The position numbers and the translations under genes are program-made. Shown here in pieces: positions 51,283 to 59,186 of a stretch of DNA of 64,000 nt. Source of the DNA: Halomarina ordinaria. Lineage in GTDB: Archaea > Halobacteriota > Halobacteria > Halobacteriales > Haloarculaceae. Numbering within the stretch: position 1 is the stretch's first letter; each line of letters starts with the position of its first letter. Location of the stretch: assembly GCF_030553305.1 (NCBI RefSeq), contig NZ_JARRAH010000001.1:2718163-2782162 (forward strand), read 5' to 3'. A model generated the notes under the pieces. That model was not told the origin of the DNA. It ran no database searches and saw nothing but the letters and a program-made list of their open reading frames with translations.

Positions 51283-51549
51283 TCACTCGTCGAGTCGGTA
51301 GGCGACGACGCCGCCGTCGGCCTCGACGACCACCCGACACTCGGCGAGGACGAACGAGGCGCGCCCGGGGCGCCGCGCGCTCCCGTCCGGGCGGGCGGCG
51401 AACAGGCGTTCGAGCGCGTCGGCGTCGACGGCGTCGTACAGTCGGTGTTCGAGCGTCGCCGGCGGGACGCCGCGAACGGCCGCCACGGTGCGGACGACGT
51501 CGCAGGCGAGCGACCCGCGGTTCCACCGCATCCGTCGGTCCTCGGTCAC
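51283..51549 (-). CDS. HalOD1 output-domain protein
   Basis: An 88-aa protein made of one HalOD1 domain: VVRTVAAVRGVPPATLEHRL then YDAVDADALERLFAARPDGS, then RASFVLAECRVVVEADGGVV. HalOD1 is a haloarchaeal output domain of unknown biochemical action. It lies 58 nt downstream of the 971-aa multi-sensor regulator on the same strand, so the two probably work in one signalling path. Confidence 0.75.
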   Translation of the reverse strand: MTEDRRMRWNRGSLACDVVRTVAAVRGVPPATLEHRLYDAVDADALERLFAARPDGSARRPGRASFVLAECRVVVEADGGVVAYRLDE

Positions 51550-51607
51550 GTTCGCCCCTCCGTTCGCGCCCCGGACCGCGGTCGAACTCCGTCGCCTGTG
51601 CGTCCGG

Positions 51608-54523
51608 TCATGTCTCGTCGTCGAGGAGCATCGTGAACAGTTTCCCTTCGGCGGCGCGGAGGTGCTTGTTGAACGTCGGCTGGGAGATGTCGAGCGAGGC
51701 GGCCACCTCCTGGCCGGTCCGGTCGCGGGGCCACTCGAAGAAGCCGCTCGCGTACGCCGTCCGCAACACCTCGTACTGGCGCTCGGTGAGACGCTCGGTG
51801 ATGCCGGCGCGGACGTCGCGCTCGGACTGCACCGCGGAGGTCTGGTTGTGCCGCGCGAGGAGGTCGGTGTTCGGGTGGGTCGCCTGGACCGACTCGACGA
51901 ACTCCCTCACGTCGGCGTCGTAGGGGAGTTCGACGGTGGCCCGGATGCGCTCGCCGTCGGCGGCCAGTTCCCTGACGACGGCGCCGTAGTCGGTGAGCGC
52001 GGGCGCGACGTCGGCGCCGTTGAACCGCAGTTCGCAGCGGATGGCGCCGTCGCGCTCGGCGATGACGTCCACGCGCTCGACGCTGACGAACGCCTCCTCC
52101 AGCGCCGCGAGCGACTCGGTGTCGGTCCCCTCGGCGGTGAGGAAGACGAGCGACGCCCCGCCGGACTCCTCGATGATGTCGTCGACGGTGAGGCGGGCGT
52201 CGAGGTGCGCCGCGAGCGTGCGCAGGAAGACGTCCGGTTCGTCGATGGCGAGTTCGAGTTCCGTCACCCGGTCGGCCAGCAGCGTCCGCTGGGTCTCGAC
52301 GGTGTTGATGGCGTTGGCGATGGTCTCGCCGGCCTCGCCGAGGACGGTCTGGGTCGTCTCGTCGAAGGCGCCCTGCTCGTCGGCGTACACCGCGAGCGTC
52401 CCGTAGAGCACGTCGCCGTGGACGAGCGGGACCGCCAGCACCGAGAGGTAGTCGTTCGTGAGGGCGCTCCGGCGCCACGGTTCGGCCTGGAAGCCGTTCG
52501 CCACCTCCGAGACGACGACCGGTTCGCGCGTCGCCGTCGCCGCGGCCGCCGGTTCGCGCGCCTCGGCGAGCGAGAACGAGACGGCGTCGAGGTAGCCGCG
52601 TTCCTCGCCCGCCCACGTCCGGGGACGGAGCGCCTCGCCGGCCTCGTCCGGCGTGCCGATCCAGGCGAACGCGAAGTTGTCGGCGGTCGCGAGGCGGTCA
52701 CAGACCGCCCGCTCTATCTCCTCGCGGGTGTTCGCCTGCACGAGCGCCCGGTCGATGGCGCGGATGATGTCGTTCGTCTGCTGGAGGCCGGTCAGGCGGG
52801 CGTTCTGCTCGCGCAGTTCCCGGTCGCGCTCGCGCAACTGCGACTCGCGCCGGACGCGGTTGAGCGCCGCCTCGGCGCTCGCGGCCAGCAGGTCGACGAG
52901 TTCGACCGTCGGTTCCTCGAACGCGGCGGTTCGCGTCGACTCCACGACGAGCACGCCGTGTTCGCCCAGGGGAACGTACAGCCCGCTTCGGAACGGCGTG
53001 TCGGGGTCGTACACCTCCTCGCGCTCGCGGATGTCGTCGCTGTGGATCTCCTCGCCGGCGACGAACGCCTGCCAGGCGAGCGACGTGTCGCCCGGCCCGA
53101 GCGCCGGCAGGTCGCCGACCAGCGAGCGCATCCCCTCGGAGACGGTCGCCGGTTCGAGCTGCCCGTTGTCGCCGTCGAAGAGGTAGACGGCGACCCCCGG
53201 GAGGTCAAGGACGTCGCTCGCGGTGGCGGCGATGCGCTCACCTACCTCGGCGCGGGACTCGGCGCGCAACAGCCCGTGCGTCGAGTTGTTCAGCGCCGTG
53301 AGCGTCTGTTCGTACTGCGTGCGGTCGGTGACGTCGCGCACGACACCGACGAGTTCCTCCTCCCCGTCGGGGCCGCGGAAGACGGAGAACTGCGTCTCGA
53401 TGGGTATCGTCCCGCCCTCCGCGTGGGCGACGTCGAACTGGCGCGACCCGACGGGCCGGCCGTTGCGCTCGGTGGCCGTCTCGAAGCAGTCGGTCTCGGC
53501 CGGGAGGTCGACCAGCGAGCGGACGTCGGCCCCGACGAGGTCGTCGCGGTCGAAACCGGTCGTCTCGCAGAGGGCGTCGCTCACCTCCGTGATGCGGTAG
53601 TCGAGGTCGAGCGCGTAGACGCCGTCGTCGACCGTCTCGACGACCGCCTCGTAGCGCTTCAGTTCGCGCGCCCGACGGCGTCGCGCGATGGCCGGTTCGA
53701 GGACCGCGGCGACCGAGGCGAGCACCTCGGCGTCGTGGTCGGTGAACGCCTCGCCGTCCGGGGCAACGGCGGTCAGCGCGCCCCACGGCTTGCCGCCGAC
53801 GGAGAGCGCGAGCGCCACCTCGTCGCCGCCCCCCTCGCGTCGGTTGTGCTGTACCTCGCCGGGCGTCTCCGTCGCGGCCGCGGTGACGGAGTTCCCCCGC
53901 GCCCGGAGCGAGTCGAGCGCGTCCTCGTCCCAGCCGACGGCCGCGCGCAACACGAGCTCGTCGCCCCCGTCGGTCTCGCGGCGCTCGAAGAGGCCACAGC
54001 GCGAGGCGCCGACCGTCCGGGCGACGAGCGAGAGCGCGTCGTCGAACAGGGTCGCCGGCGCGGTGCCCTCGAGGGCGGCCTGCCGGAGCGCCGAGAGGTC
54101 GTCGACGTAGGCCCAGGTGTCGGCGCCGACGCTCGCGCGGACGGCGTTCCGGACGCGCGCGCAGAGCAGCGACTCCGAGACGGCGCCGTCGGCCCGGATG
54201 ACGTCCGTCGCGCCCGCGTCGAGGGCGTCGGCGGCCGCCACGTCGTCGCCGGCGGGGACGAAGACGACCAGCGGCACCTCGTCGTCGAGCGCCCGGAGTC
54301 GGTCGGTGAACCGTGCGCAGGTCATGTCGGGCAGTTCGTGACCGCAGACGACGCAGTCGATTCGTCCGCCCGCGCTGACGCGGTCGAGACCGTCCTCGGC
54401 GGTCGAGGCGTGCTCGACGGTCAGCGCCGGCGCCCCGTCTGCCGCGTCGGCGTACGAGGCGCCGACCGACAGCACCCGGACGGTCGCGACTGCGTCCTCG
54501 TTCCTGATGCGGCCCGAAATCAT
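51608..54523 (-). CDS. Multi-sensor Bat-type regulator: pseudo-receiver, GAF, PAS, GAF, HTH
   Basis: A 971-aa soluble protein. Residues 14-115 look like a response-regulator receiver, but the phospho-acceptor position reads DCVVCGHELPDM, so Gly replaces the usual Asp. About 140-280 is a GAF domain (SLVARTVGASRCGLFERRET), about 290-400 a PAS domain (YRITEVSDALCETTGFDRDD), then one or two GAF domains (AVYLFDGDNGQLEPATVSEG near 440; VLAVPLVHGDVLYGTLAVYA near 700), and the C-terminal HTH_10 region RLTERQYEVLRTAYASGFFE near 915. Combined sensing of several signals with direct DNA output is expected. A TATA element lies 26-31 nt ahead (54549-54554). Confidence 0.85.
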   Translation of the reverse strand: MISGRIRNEDAVATVRVLSVGASYADAADGAPALTVEHASTAEDGLDRVSAGGRIDCVVCGHELPDMTCARFTDRLRALDDEVPLVVFVPAGDDVAAADALDAGATDVIRADGAVSESLLCARVRNAVRASVGADTWAYVDDLSALRQAALEGTAPATLFDDALSLVARTVGASRCGLFERRETDGGDELVLRAAVGWDEDALDSLRARGNSVTAAATETPGEVQHNRREGGGDEVALALSVGGKPWGALTAVAPDGEAFTDHDAEVLASVAAVLEPAIARRRRARELKRYEAVVETVDDGVYALDLDYRITEVSDALCETTGFDRDDLVGADVRSLVDLPAETDCFETATERNGRPVGSRQFDVAHAEGGTIPIETQFSVFRGPDGEEELVGVVRDVTDRTQYEQTLTALNNSTHGLLRAESRAEVGERIAATASDVLDLPGVAVYLFDGDNGQLEPATVSEGMRSLVGDLPALGPGDTSLAWQAFVAGEEIHSDDIREREEVYDPDTPFRSGLYVPLGEHGVLVVESTRTAAFEEPTVELVDLLAASAEAALNRVRRESQLRERDRELREQNARLTGLQQTNDIIRAIDRALVQANTREEIERAVCDRLATADNFAFAWIGTPDEAGEALRPRTWAGEERGYLDAVSFSLAEAREPAAAATATREPVVVSEVANGFQAEPWRRSALTNDYLSVLAVPLVHGDVLYGTLAVYADEQGAFDETTQTVLGEAGETIANAINTVETQRTLLADRVTELELAIDEPDVFLRTLAAHLDARLTVDDIIEESGGASLVFLTAEGTDTESLAALEEAFVSVERVDVIAERDGAIRCELRFNGADVAPALTDYGAVVRELAADGERIRATVELPYDADVREFVESVQATHPNTDLLARHNQTSAVQSERDVRAGITERLTERQYEVLRTAYASGFFEWPRDRTGQEVAASLDISQPTFNKHLRAAEGKLFTMLLDDET

Positions 54524-54804
54524 CGCTTAAACCGCGATGTCGAAAGCGGATAAACCATTCGGCTTGGAATTGGCAATACGCAAGCAATAGGGGGTTGAAA
54601 GTCCTGATTTCATGCGTATTTCAATCAGCAATTGAATACTCTCTCGCATCCGTGGGGAAATAATGACTGTTCATACAGTGACATTCATGTCGAGCGACTA
54701 CTACGTCTCTCTGTGGTTCATGATACCATACGTTTTGTGGTGCCCCCCACGAGACCCTCGCTCCGGGGCGTCTCGACAGTTAGCCGACAATTACACCAGG
54801 GGTG
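54524..54804. promoter_or_regulatory. AT-rich promoter region upstream of the multi-sensor regulator
   Basis: A 281-nt gap without a convincing gene. On the minus strand TTTATC (54554-54549) is placed for a leaderless start of the regulator. Further upstream TATTTCAATCAGCAATTGAA then TA (54617-54638) is an inverted repeat with one bulged T, which may be a regulator site. A plus-strand frame from 54663 of about 50 codons has no family character. Confidence 0.5.
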
Positions 54805-55278
54805 TCACGGGAGATACCGGACGCTGACCACGTCGTCCGCGGCCCGCACCTCGACCCGGTCGACGCCCAGTCGGGCCGCCCGGACGAGCGTCCCCTCGTC
54901 GGCGAGGACGTCGTCGACGGCCGCCGACGTGTCGTCGGGGTCGACCGTGAGGACGTGCAGTTCGCCGACGCCGGCGCGCTCCTCGCGGGTGAGGTCGCCG
55001 ACCGACTGCTCGCTCGCGATGGCTCGCTCCTGTGCCGTCGGCGGTTCCTCGCTCCGTTCGAGCGACAGCGACCGGCGCGCCTCCACCTCGACGACCCGCC
55101 AGGTCACCTCCATCGGCGGTTCCGGGGCGAGCGTCGCCTCGAGGACGTCGCGCTCCTCGACGCCGGGGTTCTCCGCGAGCGGGTGCACTCGCCCGCTGTC
55201 GACGTCGTTCAACACCGCGCTGTCGTCCTCCGCGTGCGTGACGAGGTACGTCCCCGTCGCCTCCGGTTCGTCGGTCAT
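54805..55278 (-). CDS. Haloarchaeal conserved protein (DUF5812-like)
   Basis: A 157-aa protein beginning GTYLVTHAEDDSAVLNDVDS with HPLAENPGVEERDVLEATLA and APEPPMEVTWRVVEVE, a conserved haloarchaeal family I associate with DUF5812. The second half is ELHVLTVDPDDTSAAVDDVL and LGVDRVEVRAADDVVSVRYL. Cys residues and membrane helices are absent. The function is unknown; a nucleotide- or RNA-related role cannot be confirmed. It lies upstream of a membrane-protein gene in divergent context with pgi further on. Confidence 0.65.
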   Translation of the reverse strand: MTDEPEATGTYLVTHAEDDSAVLNDVDSGRVHPLAENPGVEERDVLEATLAPEPPMEVTWRVVEVEARRSLSLERSEEPPTAQERAIASEQSVGDLTREERAGVGELHVLTVDPDDTSAAVDDVLADEGTLVRAARLGVDRVEVRAADDVVSVRYLP

Positions 55279-55326
55279 GGCCCGCGATAGGCGAGCGCGC
55301 TCCTTGTCGGTGTCGAGGCGCGCCGA

Positions 55327-55839
55327 CTACCGGAGTCGTCGGTGGAGGAGGTACATACCGGTCGCGACGGCGAGCGGCGGGACGACGCCGAGCGGCCGGG
55401 GGAGCGCGTAGAGGACGTCGGCGAGAACGCCCGCGTTCGCCGCCTGCTGGTCCGGGGGCGTGGTGATGACCGCCCCGAGGTACAGCGAGCAGATGAACAG
55501 GAACCCGGAGAGGGCGAACCAGCGGTCGTAGCGCACGTCGTCGGTCCCGTGCCGGTGGTGGCGTGCGACGAAGAGGACGGGCGCCACGAGCGGCGCGACG
55601 GCGAACAGACCGACGACGATGAACAGCGAGCGGACGAAGGTGAACGTCCCGGCACCCGCGCCCGACGTCCCCCCGAGGAGGACGACGAGCGCGAGGCTGA
55701 ACAGCGCCCCCACGGCGAACGCGAGGAACCCGCCGACGAAGACGTAGAGCCTGAACAGCCGCGACCGACTCGACCGGAAGGCGTAGGGGAACGCTCCGAA
55801 GAGACCGCTGTAACTGCGGTCCTCGACCGACTCGCTCAT
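55327..55839 (-). CDS. Four-helix membrane protein of unknown function
   Basis: A 170-aa protein with hydrophobic helices at about residues 31-53, 65-88 (TFVRSLFIVVGLFAVAPLVA), 105-125 and 145-163, and a conserved short motif YSGLFGAFPYAFRSSRSRLF near the N-terminus. No family role is known to me. ATG at 55839; the in-frame upstream stretch to 55893 lacks membrane or domain character. It ends with a basic LLHRRLR tail. Confidence 0.6.
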   Translation of the reverse strand: MSESVEDRSYSGLFGAFPYAFRSSRSRLFRLYVFVGGFLAFAVGALFSLALVVLLGGTSGAGAGTFTFVRSLFIVVGLFAVAPLVAPVLFVARHHRHGTDDVRYDRWFALSGFLFICSLYLGAVITTPPDQQAANAGVLADVLYALPRPLGVVPPLAVATGMYLLHRRLR

Positions 55840-55922
55840 TGGCCGGGGTAGGTGGCCGGCCCGATTAAGCGCCGCGGTCCGCGGTCGGTTCACCTATCAT
55901 CCCCCGCTCCGACGCCCCGTAC

Positions 55923-57218
55923 ATGTACCTCGACATCGGCAACGCGCTCGCGTCGGTCGCCACTCCCGGCGTGTCGCGGGCGTCGCTCGACCGCCTCGAC
56001 GACCGGGTCGCGCGCGCCCACGAGCGCATCGTCGACGGCATCGACGACCGGGAGTTCGGCTACGCCTCGCTCGCGCTCCCCGAGCGGACCGACGCCGCCC
56101 ACGTCGAGGAGACCGTCGCCCCGCTCGCCGACAGCGAGGCCGTCCTCACCGTCGGCATCGGGGGGAGCGCCCTCGGGGCCGCCACCGTCTCGGCCGCCCT
56201 CGGTCGTGGGGCGGCGGACGCCCACGTCCTCGACAACGTCGACCCACAGGGGGCGAGCGAGGTGCTCGACGCGCTCCCCCTCGAGGAGACGGCGGTCCAC
56301 GTCGTCTCCCGGTCGGGGACCACCGCGGAGACGCTCGCGAACTTCCTCGTCGTCCGCGAGGCGATGACCGAGGCGGGCGTCGACTGGACCGAGCGGACCG
56401 TCGTCACCACCGGCGAGGACGGCCCCCTGCGCGCGCTCGCCGAGGAACACGACCTCCCGGCGTTCGACGTGCCAGAGGGCGTTCCCGGCCGGTTCTCCGT
56501 CCTCTCGTCGGTCGGACTGGTCCCCGCCGCCATCCAGGGCCACGACGTCGCGGGGCTGCTCGCGGGCGGGCGGGCGGGCCGCGAGGCCCTCGCGCCAAGC
56601 CTCTACGACTGTCCCGCCTACGGCTACGGCGCGGTCTGCTACGCCCTCGAGAACCGGGGTGCGACGACGAACGTCCTCATGCCCTACGCCGAGCGCCTGG
56701 AGTACTTCGCGGAGTGGTTCGCCCAGCTCTGGGCCGAGAGCCTCGGGAAGGACGGACTGGGTCAGACGCCGGTGCGCGCGCTCGGCGCGACCGACCAGCA
56801 CTCGCAACTGCAACTCTACCGCGCCGGTCGCCACGACAAGGTCGTCACGCTCGTCCGGCCCCGGGACCGCCCCGGGCGCGCCATCCCCGGGACCGACATC
56901 GAGGGGCTGTCGTACCTCGGTGGCTCCGACCTCGGGACGCTGCTGGACGCCGAGTTCGAGGCGACGGAGGCGAGCCTCGCCGCCGCCGACCTCCCGAACG
57001 TGCGCCTCGAACTGGACGCGCTCGACGCCGAGGGCGTCGGCCGTCTGCTCTACGACATGGAGGTCGCCTGCATCCTCGCCGGCGAACTGATGGACGTCTC
57101 GACGTTCACGCAACCGGCCGTCGAGTGGGGCAAGCGTGCCGCCCGCGGCCTCCTCGGCGGCGGGGACTTCGCGGAGGCCGAGGCCGTCGCCGGGAAGGAG
57201 CGCCTCGAAATCGAGTGA
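55923..57218 (+). CDS. pgi: Glucose-6-phosphate isomerase
   Basis: A 431-aa SIS-fold isomerase interconverting glucose-6-phosphate and fructose-6-phosphate, the latter being the GlmS substrate. VGIGGSALGAATVSAAL near residue 77, HVVSRSGTTAETLANFLV near 122, and QLWAESLGKDGLGQTPVRAL then GATDQHSQLQLY near 270 are the PGI signatures. The C-terminus KRAARGLLGGGDFAEAE is complete. The protein is short, as in haloarchaea. It is followed after 82 nt by the CPBP gene. Confidence 0.93.
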   Translation: MYLDIGNALASVATPGVSRASLDRLDDRVARAHERIVDGIDDREFGYASLALPERTDAAHVEETVAPLADSEAVLTVGIGGSALGAATVSAALGRGAADAHVLDNVDPQGASEVLDALPLEETAVHVVSRSGTTAETLANFLVVREAMTEAGVDWTERTVVTTGEDGPLRALAEEHDLPAFDVPEGVPGRFSVLSSVGLVPAAIQGHDVAGLLAGGRAGREALAPSLYDCPAYGYGAVCYALENRGATTNVLMPYAERLEYFAEWFAQLWAESLGKDGLGQTPVRALGATDQHSQLQLYRAGRHDKVVTLVRPRDRPGRAIPGTDIEGLSYLGGSDLGTLLDAEFEATEASLAAADLPNVRLELDALDAEGVGRLLYDMEVACILAGELMDVSTFTQPAVEWGKRAARGLLGGGDFAEAEAVAGKERLEIE

Positions 57219-57300
57219 CGGCCGCGTCGGGAAAGACCTATTCGCGGCGTGGCCGTACCGACGACGATGACCGACACGGTGTCGCCGGAGGGGACGGACG

Positions 57301-58071
57301 GTGCGTGACGCGACGGGTTCGACGGCCACGACCTCGGAGCGTGCCGACCCCGACGAACGCTTTCGCTCCTTCCTGCTCGCCGTCGGCCTCGCGCTCACCG
57401 CCTACGTCGTCGGGAACCTCGTGCTCGCCGCGGTCGCGGCCGTCCTCGAAGCCGCCGGCGTCCCGGTCCTCGACGACCCCGGGTTGCTCGTCCTCCTCGG
57501 GACGTTCGCCATCCAGGGGGTCGGCTACGTCGGGGTCGTCGCCGTCTTCCTCGAGCGGACCGACCGCTGGCACCTCCCCCGCGTCCGTCGGCCCACGCTC
57601 CGCGACGGGGCGCTCGTCGTCGGCGGGTTCGTCGTGCTCCTCGTCGCACAGTACGGTATCGCCCTCGCCGTGGGTGCCCTCGGCGTCGACCTGGCGACGT
57701 CGGACATCGTCGAGACGGGCCTCGGCGACCCGCGCCTGCTGCTCGTGCTCGCCGGGCTCTCGGTGCTCGTCGTCGGTCCCGCCGAGGAACTGCTCTACCG
57801 TGGGGTCATCCAGACCTCGCTGACCGGCACGTACGGGACGGTCGGCGCCGTCGTCCTCACGAGCGCCGTCTTCGCGCCCATCCACGTCTTCGGCCTCACG
57901 GGGTCGACCCCGGCGGTGCTCGCCACGCTCGTGACCATCTTCTCGCTCTCGCTGGTCCTCGGGGCGCTCTACGAACGCTCGGACACGCTCGTCGTCCCGG
58001 CGCTGGTTCACGGCGTCTACAACGCCACGCAGTTCCTCGTCGCCTACGCGAGCACGACCGGCCTGGTCTGA
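57301..58071 (+). CDS. CPBP-family intramembrane metalloprotease
   Basis: A 256-aa membrane protein started at GTG 57301. It has about seven hydrophobic helices. The CPBP (Abi) motifs are present: VGPAEELLYRGVIQTSL near residue 159 (EExxxR), FAPIHVFG near 195 (FxxxH) and VHGVYNATQF near 236 (HxxxN). It is a putative protease for prenylated or membrane substrates, but archaeal targets are unknown. Upstream, a 13-codon ATG frame (57267-57308) ends in TGA that overlaps the GTG region, which may be a coupled leader; alternatively an upstream start was missed. Confidence 0.8.
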   Translation: MRDATGSTATTSERADPDERFRSFLLAVGLALTAYVVGNLVLAAVAAVLEAAGVPVLDDPGLLVLLGTFAIQGVGYVGVVAVFLERTDRWHLPRVRRPTLRDGALVVGGFVVLLVAQYGIALAVGALGVDLATSDIVETGLGDPRLLLVLAGLSVLVVGPAEELLYRGVIQTSLTGTYGTVGAVVLTSAVFAPIHVFGLTGSTPAVLATLVTIFSLSLVLGALYERSDTLVVPALVHGVYNATQFLVAYASTTGLV

Positions 58072-58073
58072 CC

Positions 58074-58105
58074 GGCGACTGACTGGCGACTGACTGGCGT
58101 CTGAC
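58074..58105 (+). repeat. Tandem repeat of an 11-mer
   Basis: GGCGACTGACT at 58074-58084 and 58085-58095 is followed by GGCGTCTGAC (58096-58105), nearly three units. It lies 3-34 nt past the CPBP stop and directly before the promoter of the next gene (TTTATAC, 58111-58117, about 27 nt before its ATG). Confidence 0.6.
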
Positions 58106-58140
58106 AAGAGTTTATACGGGGCGGCGGAGTAGTCCCTCCC

Positions 58141-58281
58141 ATGCGGCGGTACACCCTGCTGTGCGACGAGCGGCTGGCCTGCGAGGTGGAGTCGCTCGCC
58201 CGCGAGTACGGCCTCACCCAGGAGGCGGTGCTCAGACAGCTCGTCGACGCCGGGCTGGAGAGCCTGCAGGGCGACGACTAG
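58141..58281 (+). CDS. Small ribbon-helix-helix protein
   Basis: A 46-aa protein, MRRYTLLCDERLACEVESLA then REYGLTQEAVLRQLVDAGLE. A beta-strand with alternating residues, followed by two helices, is the ribbon-helix-helix fold of CopG/MetJ-like DNA-binding proteins. It has its own TATA-like element (58111-58117). The stop overlaps the stop of the convergent nob1 gene by 4 nt. It could be an antitoxin-like or a general regulator; no toxin partner is seen next to it. Confidence 0.65.
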   Translation: MRRYTLLCDERLACEVESLAREYGLTQEAVLRQLVDAGLESLQGDD

Positions 58282-58730
58282 CGCTTGCGGGTGAGGTCGC
58301 TCCCGCAGACCGGACAGCGGTCCGCCTTCGCGTCGAACGTCCGGCCACAGCCGACGCACTGGAACGACCACGACCGCTCCTCGCTGATGCCCTCGCGGCC
58401 GATGGCCTCGACGGGGATGTCGAGTTCCGCCGCGACGTTCTGCATCGCGTAGTCGTCGGTGACGAGCGTGGCGTCGAGTTCGAGGGCCGCGGCGAGCAGG
58501 CGGGTGTCCGTCGCGGAGAGGACGTCCCGGTCGCCGGTCGCGCTCGCGGCGCTCCGGACCCGGTCGACGGCCGCCTCGTTCGGGACGTGGACGTGCATCC
58601 CGGCACCCTCCAGCGCGTCGAACCGGTAGACGCTCCGCTGGGTGAGTTCCTCGCGCACGAGCGGTATCGAGGCCGTCGGTCCCTCCGCGTCGTACGCGCG
58701 GATGAACGCCGAGGCGTCGAGGACGCGCAT
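58278..58730 (-). CDS. nob1: rRNA maturation endonuclease NOB1
   Basis: A 150-aa PIN-domain nuclease that trims the 3' end of pre-16S rRNA. The PIN acidic residues are in MRVLDASAFIRAYD (Asp5), VREELTQRSVYR (Glu), SATDTRLLAAALEL (Asp) and VTDDYAMQNVAAEL (Asp). A C-terminal zinc ribbon is FQCVGCGRTFDAKADRCPVC followed by G. This PIN plus ribbon order is the archaeal NOB1 architecture. It is 3 nt downstream of the PRC-barrel gene on the same strand, so the two are co-transcribed; it converges with the RHH gene. Confidence 0.92.
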   Translation of the reverse strand: MRVLDASAFIRAYDAEGPTASIPLVREELTQRSVYRFDALEGAGMHVHVPNEAAVDRVRSAASATGDRDVLSATDTRLLAAALELDATLVTDDYAMQNVAAELDIPVEAIGREGISEERSWSFQCVGCGRTFDAKADRCPVCGSDLTRKR

Positions 58731-58733
58731 GGT

Positions 58734-58973
58734 CTACCGACGGATGACGATGTGGTCCTTCACGGCCTGCACCGCGCCGATGGGGACCAGCAGCCGTCCG
58801 TGGTCGTCCTCCTCGAAGCCGACGTCGTGGACGTGGTTCGCCGGTTCGACGACCAGGTCGTTCAGCCGGCCGGTCTTCAGGTCCATCGTGATGTTGTAGA
58901 GGTGGCCCAGTTTCGCGCCGTCGGTCCCGATGACGTCCTTCCCGGAGAGGTTCTCCGCCAGTATCTCAGCCAT
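58734..58973 (-). CDS. PRC-barrel domain protein
   Basis: A 79-aa single-domain protein: MAEILAENLSGKDVIGTDGA then KLGHLYNITMDLKTGRLNDL is the PRC-barrel start, with DVGFEEDDHGRLLVPIGAVQ and DHIVIRR at the end. Small archaeal PRC-barrel proteins are thought to have an RNA-related or regulatory scaffold role. Their link to ribosome maturation is suggested by the neighbouring nob1, with which it is co-transcribed. The promoter lies at 58997-59005. Confidence 0.85.
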   Translation of the reverse strand: MAEILAENLSGKDVIGTDGAKLGHLYNITMDLKTGRLNDLVVEPANHVHDVGFEEDDHGRLLVPIGAVQAVKDHIVIRR

Positions 58974-58996
58974 TACCGGACCGTTCCGAGTGAAAC

Positions 58997-59005
58997 GATA
59001 TAAAC
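58997..59005 (-). promoter_or_regulatory. TATA element of the PRC-barrel/nob1 operon
   Basis: GTTTATATC on the minus strand, 24-32 nt before the ATG at 58973. It is the clearest haloarchaeal TATA box of the window and indicates a leaderless transcript. Confidence 0.6.
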
Positions 59006-59186
59006 TCCGTGGAGGTGTCGGACGCGCGTCGTTCGAGTGTCGTGGCCACCCCCGATGCGTGTCGACGCCGAGGGGCGAGCGCTCGTTCCCGCAGCGAGTC
59101 GCTCACGGTTCGCTGAGCGTCGCCGGGCCGCTTCTGAAAGACTTAACCGGGGTGACGGGGTTAATTGGGACAAGGGGTCTCTCTTT

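Noticed and set aside
54663..54827. Possible small plus-strand gene in the gap upstream of the multi-sensor regulator
   Set aside because: The frame of about 50 codons has no recognisable motif and lacks a placed promoter or ribosome binding site.
57301..58071. CPBP protein as part of a bacteriocin immunity cassette
   Set aside because: No bacteriocin-like or ABC-export gene is nearby; the flanks are pgi and nob1.
58141..58730. Toxin-antitoxin pair made of the RHH protein and the PIN-domain protein
   Set aside because: The genes are convergent rather than co-directional, and the PIN protein has the NOB1 zinc ribbon, so it is the rRNA processing enzyme.
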